From: Lewinellaceae bacterium
GTDB taxonomy: Bacteria; Bacteroidota; Bacteroidia; Chitinophagales; Saprospiraceae
Assembly (NCBI GenBank): GCA_024639065.1
Contig: JAHEJC010000013.1
Coordinates: 1 to 40,327, forward strand
Length of the DNA stretch: 40,327 bases
Direction: 5' to 3'
Part shown: piece after piece, positions 34,021 to 40,327 of the stretch
Position numbering within the stretch: position 1 is the stretch's first letter
How the letters are laid out: each line of letters opens with the position of its first letter
Translations under genes and position numbers: made by a program
The notes under the pieces: model-generated
What the model saw: only the letters and a program-made list of their open reading frames with translations
Database searches by the model: none
What the model was told of the DNA's origin: nothing

Positions 34021-35433
34021 TCACAATCTTTCTTCCCAGTAAGGCATCTTTTCAAAAATTCCTCCACTGTGTTTGAAAAATGATTCGCCTGTATTGTAAA
34101 GGCCATTTTTACTCTTCACCCACTCGTGATTTCCCATGGGATGATTTTCTAATAATCTGTCCCAATCCTGATAATTCTGCCAGCCATTCGTTTCTTGCAT
34201 GCCCATGTTCCAACCGGGGAAAGCAGGTAGCCTGGCGGCAACCACTTTATTCCATTCTACTAAAATAGGGCTCACCGTCAAATCAGCACAAAAACAAGGC
34301 ACATGATGTTCATAAGCTGCTTGGGCAATCTTAATAGTCATACTCATGGTTTTGGCAACCGACTTTACTGCAATGGCATTATAGCCCTGTTCTATGCGAG
34401 CCAACGTTTCTTCTACCGCATGGGCGCTTTCATCTGCAGCTACTCGGGGTCCCCTTGCTGCAATCTCACTCACGTCTTCCTGATTGCGATCGCCAAAGGG
34501 TTCCTCTAAAACTGCAATTTGATCCAGTGCGTCAATTTTTTCAGCATAATCCAGGAATTCCAATATATACTCGTGTTTATCGTATCTTCCGTTTGCATCG
34601 AAATAGTACGGTATCTTTCCATTTGGAGCATGTGCAACCTCATAGTGCCCAATGGTGTCATGGATTCCTTTCAAAAAAGCTTTGTCTTTTTCAAGCATTT
34701 CTTGCTGACTTCCGGGTGCACCTATTTTAATTTTCATTATGAAATAACCTTCGTCCGCTAACTTCTTAATGGTATCAAGGGAGGTCCCATAGGACAATGC
34801 GGGAATACTCACTACATGTTTATGTTTGGCTGAAAGGCCCATCCGATAATCTGATGGAATTAATTGGTCAAAATTATTATACTCATTAGCTTTTGCATAC
34901 AATAGCCAGGCTGCATTGTCAACTGGGACTAATGAATTCAAAGCGAAGGTTTTCTTTAAATCGGACACTCCGGTTATTTTCTTACCATATTCCAATAAGG
35001 CTGGTAAGATTTCATCGACCATGTTTATTGGCGATAAGAATTGTTGACCCTTTATCATTTGAAGTGCGCGTTCGGTCATCGCATACATGATTGCGTTTCC
35101 CCCTCCCTCAGAAGTTTGTCCTGCGACTCGAGCATCACACCACAATGGGCTTTGTACGCCTAAGCCGATGGCCGTATCACCAGTTGGACTAATAAGTTTA
35201 GTAGCAACTTGCCATAAATCAGAGACAGAGCTTCCCTTAAATCCAAACGGCTTAGCCAATTTCTCACGTTCAAATGTACTGTTGTAACTAGCTATTTCAA
35301 GAGCATTAGAGTGTCCTGTATTCATTTTTGATTTAGATTTATTGATCCATGGAGCAAGCGGAAAAGTTGCAATTGCTGATGACGACTGTTTTATGAAATC
35401 ACGCCGAGACCAAAGATAATTTTTGTTTTCCAT
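34021..35433 (-). CDS. Enolase-superfamily protein (MLE / dipeptide epimerase-like) with Tat-type signal
   Basis: 470 aa; twin-arginine 'WSRRDFIKQSSSAIATFPLAPW'; KxK 'FIMKIKIGAP', metal ligands in 'YYFDANGRYD', 'AVLEEPFGD', 'RVAADESAHAVEE', 'AIAVKSVAKTMS'. Confidence 0.88.
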   Translation of the reverse strand: MENKNYLWSRRDFIKQSSSAIATFPLAPWINKSKSKMNTGHSNALEIASYNSTFEREKLAKPFGFKGSSVSDLWQVATKLISPTGDTAIGLGVQSPLWCDARVAGQTSEGGGNAIMYAMTERALQMIKGQQFLSPINMVDEILPALLEYGKKITGVSDLKKTFALNSLVPVDNAAWLLYAKANEYNNFDQLIPSDYRMGLSAKHKHVVSIPALSYGTSLDTIKKLADEGYFIMKIKIGAPGSQQEMLEKDKAFLKGIHDTIGHYEVAHAPNGKIPYYFDANGRYDKHEYILEFLDYAEKIDALDQIAVLEEPFGDRNQEDVSEIAARGPRVAADESAHAVEETLARIEQGYNAIAVKSVAKTMSMTIKIAQAAYEHHVPCFCADLTVSPILVEWNKVVAARLPAFPGWNMGMQETNGWQNYQDWDRLLENHPMGNHEWVKSKNGLYNTGESFFKHSGGIFEKMPYWEERL

Positions 35434-35806
35434 CTTATAATTTAGATCAAATTAATTTAATCCACTTAAAAGAGAGAGACAAAAAGTAAATGATTATTGA
35501 TATTTATGTGCATTGAAAGAATAAGTAAGTACTATCCTGAATTGATTTGAAGGGGATTATTTATTTTGATTTGGCCAGTCTCACAATCATTAGCTCTTTA
35601 TTACTACTACCCTTACTCTATATAATGTGGTGGTCTTCAATTTTGTCGCTGTTTATTTGGTATAGAATTATTTCTGATTATTCATTACTTTGGAGAAGTA
35701 ACCGCTAACAAATACTATTTTTCAAGCAGGTTCAATAAGTAAAACGCCGGCAGCACTAAACAGGTATGGTGCGATAACGGTATGTTAAAATCACTAAAAG
35801 TAAAAC

Positions 35807-36652
35807 ATGGAAGTCATCAATAAGATTTTGGAATTTGAGCTGATTAGCGTTGGACAATATAAATTAAGAATTATTTCGTTGTTGATTGTCCTCATAATTG
35901 TTATCGTAACGAAGATAATTTTATTTCTAATTAAAAAATCATTGTTTCGTAAGCGAAAATTAAAAGAATTTGATGAGGGCAATACTTACGCGTTATACCA
36001 GATTATAAAATATGTAATATGGGTAGTTGCTTTTGGTTTTATGCTGGAATCAATCGGGGTTAAGGTTACTATATTAATCGCAGGTTCTGCAGCCTTGCTG
36101 GTTGGTATTGGCTTAGGTTTGCAACAAACATTCAACGATGTTCTTTCCGGAATAATCTTGCTTTCTGAGAGGTCGATAAAAATTGAAGATATACTTGAAA
36201 TAGACGGGGAGGTCGTGAAAATTCAGGAAATTGGTTTACGTACTTCTAAAGGACTGACCACAGATGACATCTCTATTATTATTCCCAACTCTCTAATTAC
36301 AACGAACAAAGTGATAAACTGGAGTCATCAATCCAAGAAAACTCGTTTTAGAATTGAAGTTGGTGTTTCATATGGCAGCGATGTGGAGTTTGTCATTAAA
36401 ATTCTTGAAGAAAGTGCAATAGAACATCCTGATAATACCAAGAAGGAACTAACAGAAGCGAGGCTAGTGAATTTTGGAAATTCATCATTAGATTTTCAAA
36501 TCCTATTTTATAGTAACAACATTTTTAGCTCCAATAGAGTTAAAAGCGATATTCGAAGAATTATTAACCAAAAGTTTATTGAGAACAATATTACCATTCC
36601 TTTTCCTCAAATGGATGTGCATTTAAAACCCAATACGGAAAAGGGCAATTAA
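35807..36652 (+). CDS. Small-conductance mechanosensitive channel (MscS family)
   Basis: 281 aa; 'ITILIAGSAALLVGIGLGLQQTFNDVLSGIILLSERSIKIEDILEIDGEVVKIQEIGLRTSKGLTTDDISIIIPNSLITTNKVINWS'-type TM3 and beta domain. Confidence 0.93.
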   Translation: MEVINKILEFELISVGQYKLRIISLLIVLIIVIVTKIILFLIKKSLFRKRKLKEFDEGNTYALYQIIKYVIWVVAFGFMLESIGVKVTILIAGSAALLVGIGLGLQQTFNDVLSGIILLSERSIKIEDILEIDGEVVKIQEIGLRTSKGLTTDDISIIIPNSLITTNKVINWSHQSKKTRFRIEVGVSYGSDVEFVIKILEESAIEHPDNTKKELTEARLVNFGNSSLDFQILFYSNNIFSSNRVKSDIRRIINQKFIENNITIPFPQMDVHLKPNTEKGN

Positions 36653-36776
36653 AAAATGCCACATAAAAAAGGGAATAGGGTTCCTCTATTATATTTAACT
36701 GGATTAATTGCCATATCACGCAACGAAACCATACACAAACACGTTGGCGTTTATTGTGTGCCCACCACTACCACTT

Positions 36777-36989
36777 CTAAGAATCTCTGCAAGGTGGAGG
36801 TCTAATATTAAATCTACCCCAACCAACATTTTCTGTCCAAACTTCGGTATTGGACTGTGATGCTGGAACGTATCTTCCAAAGTAAAAATAATTGTATATA
36901 AAAAACCCCGAACCCATCCTGCTTGTGGATCTACCCGTTAATTGATCTCCGCAGTTCGAACAAAACTGCGCGGGACTTGGAAAGGGCAT
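36777..36989 (-). CDS. Small hypothetical protein or decayed gene fragment (70 aa, CxxC near N-terminus)
   Basis: ORF only: MPFPSPAQFCSNCGDQLTGRSTSRMGSGFFIYNYFYFGRYVPASQSNTEVWTENVGWGRFNIRPPPCRDS; no recognised family. Confidence 0.25.
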   Translation of the reverse strand: MPFPSPAQFCSNCGDQLTGRSTSRMGSGFFIYNYFYFGRYVPASQSNTEVWTENVGWGRFNIRPPPCRDS

Positions 36990-37289
36990 AATTTCATTAA
37001 GTGGGGGTTCATAGGTTACTATAAATTAGTGAGTTATAAAAATAACGGTTGTAGGCGTTTATAACGGTTAACAACAGATGATATAAAAAATAGAATATAA
37101 TCCTCTAATTATCAACGATTACTGAAATAGCGATTTCAAACGTTTATAACGGTACGACGGTTAATTCAAAAATTGAAGCGATGACCTTATCGCTTTAACC
37201 AATCGCCAGCGCATAGCCAACAGCAAATAATACAGTGTTTAGAATCCTTTTATTAGAATACAAGCCTGGACTTAGAACTAAATAAGTGG

Positions 37290-37297
37290 TAAATTTG
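37290..37297 (+). promoter_or_regulatory. Candidate Bacteroidetes -7 promoter element (TAnnTTTG)
   Basis: taaatttg 25 nt upstream of the ATG at 37322; matches the TAnnTTTG consensus, but no clear -33 TTTG. Confidence 0.35.
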
Positions 37298-37321
37298 TAA
37301 AGGCAACAAAATTGTACCGAA

Positions 37322-38803
37322 ATGACCAGATCAACAGCTGTTGCAATCATTACCATGTTGTTTTTACCTGTAGTTAACGCCCAAAATGAGCAATGGGGCA
37401 AATTAGCTAATCCTGGTTATATTGATCAACCCATTAAGAGTGCTTATTTCTTTACTGGTAATTGGCGAAATGGAGTCCAATTTTATGATTACAATCCATC
37501 CAATAACACAGGACTTTATACTGTGCACCCTGCAGATTCGAGACATTTAGGCTGGTCAGAGAATGTTGCTTTCAGGGATTTTGCTATTCAGGCGATGGTT
37601 GATGCAGGCGTCAATGTGGTCAATATGTCATATTGGGGATTACCTGGTTCTGACAACTGGGCTTTCTGGTCTCCCATGCAGACTTCAACCACTTCGCATG
37701 ATGAGTTGTTCGACGCTACTTTGGGAAAGAATATTCTAATTGCACCTTATATTGAGTCTTTTGCTCCGACAGACGCCTTTAGCGGATTTTCATTTGTTGA
37801 CGACTTCCCGGGATCAGCTTCCCAGCCAGCTCCTGTATTGAGCTCGTTAATTGAAGATTTGGTGGATAGATATCTATTAAACCCGGCCAATGCTAAATGG
37901 CCTTCAAAGTGGGCCAAAGTATATGATCAGAATGGGCAGGAACGTTACCTTATTTCTATTATTCATGTGGCATCCAACCAGGCTTTGGTGACCGATCAGA
38001 TTTTTGCTGATGGATTTGATCGGGTTGCAGATGCCGTATGGAATAAAACAGGGATTCGCATTGGATTTGCACTCGATATTTTACCTGGCAATAGCTTTGC
38101 GCCTGGTATATTCAAAGCCACCCCCACCAATACGGGCCCTCGGCTTGCACAACAATTATCAGTGATCGCTACCCAATGTTTTATTCCGGAGATTTGGACA
38201 GGTATGAATGATGAACATGATTTAACTACATGGAAAAAGGCATACCAAAACTCATGGATTAATACAGGGATTCCATTTGTGCACGATATTTCATCAGGAT
38301 ATGATGCACACATTGTTTTTCCTTCTTCACCCCAATATGGCAATAACGATTTATGGCGAAATTTACAATCACAGGCTATCCAAGATTTTGGTAGCCAATC
38401 GTTTACAATTAATACCTGGAATGGATATACTGAAGGCTTTACCGGTGTGCCTACATTACAATATGGCGATGTGACCTACAGTTGGATTTGTGCTCTTTTG
38501 GGTGGCAATTGTGGTAATAGTACCTATCATATTCCTGTGCAGTCAGATCAATTGGTTGAGGTATTTCCTAATCCTGTTTCGGATTATTTATCTATCCAAC
38601 TTAAAGATCCAGGTGGGCATCTTATCTCTACCAAAATAGCGGACATAAATGGGCGGACAATTAAATTATGGCAAGAGGATCTGTCTAACAATCTAATTAT
38701 GCCTACCGAACTCAAAACAGGCAATATTCCTGACGGAATTTATTTTTTATTTATTCAGACAGAGAAGTCCAGTTACGTAAAAAAGATAGTGAAGGCAAAA
38801 TAA
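37322..38803 (+). CDS. Exported DUF5010/glycoside-hydrolase-like (GH71/GH99-type appearance) protein with T9SS type A sorting domain
   Basis: 493 aa; signal peptide 'MTRSTAVAIITMLFLPVVNAQ'; 'IKSAYFFTGNWRNG', 'MVDAGVNVVNMSYWG', 'FTINTWNGYTEG'; C-term 'VEVFPNPVSDYLSIQL...DIPDGIYFLFIQTEKSSYVKKIVKAK'-type sorting domain. Confidence 0.7.
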   Translation: MTRSTAVAIITMLFLPVVNAQNEQWGKLANPGYIDQPIKSAYFFTGNWRNGVQFYDYNPSNNTGLYTVHPADSRHLGWSENVAFRDFAIQAMVDAGVNVVNMSYWGLPGSDNWAFWSPMQTSTTSHDELFDATLGKNILIAPYIESFAPTDAFSGFSFVDDFPGSASQPAPVLSSLIEDLVDRYLLNPANAKWPSKWAKVYDQNGQERYLISIIHVASNQALVTDQIFADGFDRVADAVWNKTGIRIGFALDILPGNSFAPGIFKATPTNTGPRLAQQLSVIATQCFIPEIWTGMNDEHDLTTWKKAYQNSWINTGIPFVHDISSGYDAHIVFPSSPQYGNNDLWRNLQSQAIQDFGSQSFTINTWNGYTEGFTGVPTLQYGDVTYSWICALLGGNCGNSTYHIPVQSDQLVEVFPNPVSDYLSIQLKDPGGHLISTKIADINGRTIKLWQEDLSNNLIMPTELKTGNIPDGIYFLFIQTEKSSYVKKIVKAK

Positions 38804-38870
38804 TATCGATTCAATTTTAGACTAGCTAGAACTTACTTTTGGAATGCTCAAACAATAGAGTATTACCTTT

Positions 38871-39644
38871 TCAAATTCGCCTAAAAGCTTGAATGGTATG
38901 TTTAATTAATTCAAGCGATTTTTTACTGCCATTTAGTTCTCCTTTCTCAAAATCGCCAGCAGTTTGCGCCATTGTATTAGTGGCATGCGCATAACACAAC
39001 ACATTTTTCTTTCGGAATTCTGCAAAAGCGTACAGTGCAGCTGCTTCCATTTCGACAACATTAATATTTTGTGCTCGGGCATACTGGATTGCCGTTGGCG
39101 TTTCCCGATACGGTGCATCTGTTGTCCAGCTCGCGCCGTATGAAACATTTGAAAAAGCACTATCTACAACAGACTCAGTCAGGGTAACGATTTTTTCGGA
39201 TAAATGTGCAAATTCTGAAGGAGGTAGATAATGGACGCTAGTACCTTCATCCCTCAGCGCTTTTGTAATTAGAATATATTCAGGATTGTCTTCAGGTAAT
39301 TTTATTATGCCTGCTGAAGTAATGCTTATGAGTAATTCACAACCAGAGACAAACATTTGCTCAGCCAATAATACCGCAAAAGAAGCACCAACTGCATTGG
39401 CAATGATACCTAATTTTGTACCCTCAATTTCAAATTCATACATGGTGGAATGGTAACCCGCCCAACATTTATTCGGGCTTGCCTGTTTTGATTCAACTAA
39501 GTAATCCAAAATATCTCCATCAGGATCCAGTAAACAAATTTTTGGTATGTTGCAAACATTAATTGATTTTTGCCTTCGCGCTTCTCGAAGTAAATTCTTT
39601 GGTTTGAATATTGATTCTTGTTTATATGATTTGTTGTTTATCAT
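38871..39644 (-). CDS. Nucleoside phosphorylase (PNP/UDP phosphorylase family, uridine phosphorylase-like)
   Basis: 257 aa; 'LGIIANAVGASFAVLLAEQMFVSGCELLISITSAGII', 'NVVEMEAAALYAFAEFRKKNVLCYAHATNTMAQ'. Confidence 0.9.
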   Translation of the reverse strand: MINNKSYKQESIFKPKNLLREARRQKSINVCNIPKICLLDPDGDILDYLVESKQASPNKCWAGYHSTMYEFEIEGTKLGIIANAVGASFAVLLAEQMFVSGCELLISITSAGIIKLPEDNPEYILITKALRDEGTSVHYLPPSEFAHLSEKIVTLTESVVDSAFSNVSYGASWTTDAPYRETPTAIQYARAQNINVVEMEAAALYAFAEFRKKNVLCYAHATNTMAQTAGDFEKGELNGSKKSLELIKHTIQAFRRI

Positions 39645-40088
39645 AAATCAATCGTGCTCCAATTGGTTGGGAACATGCGATCTGTCTTTATCTCTTAAAA
39701 TTTCGACCTTTGGCTAGATCTCTTTCTCGGTTAAACAAGGTTTATAGATTTAGGTCAAAGATACAGACTTATCAACTTAATCATGAGTAAAGTAAGATTT
39801 AGGAGGTTGTATTCGATCGAAAATGTCCATAAACTTCTTCAGTAGGCGCTTGATATCCTACTTACTATCCAAATTAACCCGGTATGATATCTGAATGATT
39901 TCCTTCATGTCGGCGATCCAATTAATTTATTTTATTTAACCAGTGGTTTCAAGATAAAGATCGCATGTCTAAGCCCCATTTCAATTTTTGATAATTGGTT
40001 CATTGGATTCGGTAGGAGGGATAGATACCAAATTTTTTTTTCAACAAATGATGAAAAAAGTTGTTAATAATTGTTAAAAAAATCGGAC

Positions 40089-40327
40089 ATGAAAATTATA
40101 TTTATCTTTTTATTATTTACAATTAGCTCTATTTCATTTGGCCAAAATTATGGCTGGGAAAGCGATGACATTAGCACGTTATTCGATATGACATTCAACA
40201 TATCCATTGCGGAAGGTGAATTTGCACAGAACACGCATTCGACTGGATTTGGAATAAATGCTGGATATTACTTTCCATTTTCGAAAACCGTACCGGTTTT
40301 TCTTGGGATCGAAGGGGCCTGGACCGT
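40089..40327 (+). CDS. Outer-membrane beta-barrel/secreted protein, truncated by window edge
   Basis: Own translation: MKIIFIFLLFTISSISFGQNYGWESDDISTLFDMTFNISIAEGEFAQNTHSTGFGINAGYYFPFSKTVPVFLGIEGAW; signal peptide and alternating beta-strand pattern. Not in ORF track because it runs off the edge. Confidence 0.6.
   Translation, partial: MKIIFIFLLFTISSISFGQNYGWESDDISTLFDMTFNISIAEGEFAQNTHSTGFGINAGYYFPFSKTVPVFLGIEGAWT

Noticed and set aside
37996-38343. 115-aa minus-strand ORF
   Set aside because: Antisense to the DUF5010-like T9SS protein, whose translation is clearly genuine.

Overview
This window is a Bacteroidota chromosomal segment. The support is Bacteroidetes-type lipoprotein signals, two type IX secretion (T9SS) type A C-terminal sorting domains and a CarboxypepD_reg/TonB receptor. 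No rRNA, tRNA, CRISPR array, prophage or intact IS was seen. Main blocks: (1) a minus-strand operon-like run, 10097->1, of M14 carboxypeptidase, GH36-like alpha-galactosidase, GH2 beta-galactosidase, SSS sodium/solute symporter and an edge-truncated sulfatase, consistent with use of sulfated galactan oligosaccharides; (2) a VPS10/BNR-repeat protein; (3) an APC permease overlapping a lipoprotein-type SAM methyltransferase, then an exported M24 peptidase; (4) a tight four-gene plus-strand cluster, 17726-24362: beta-helix lipoprotein (TIGR03805-like), diheme c-type cytochrome lipoprotein (TIGR03806/SO2930-like), TonB receptor, and a T9SS-sorted alpha/beta hydrolase whose nucleophile elbow reads GFDAAG instead of G-x-S-x-G. 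This is the best candidate for an undescribed system. It is followed directly by a 188-bp MITE-like palindromic element; (5) an alpha/beta hydrolase, a fatty acid desaturase, and an S9 peptidase / YfcC-like carrier / ArgE-like M20 cluster; (6) a Tat-exported enolase-superfamily protein, an MscS channel, a DUF5010/GH-like T9SS protein, a nucleoside phosphorylase and an edge-truncated outer-membrane protein. Intergenic regions hold several degenerate palindromic repeats. All family calls come from reading motifs by eye. No database search was run.
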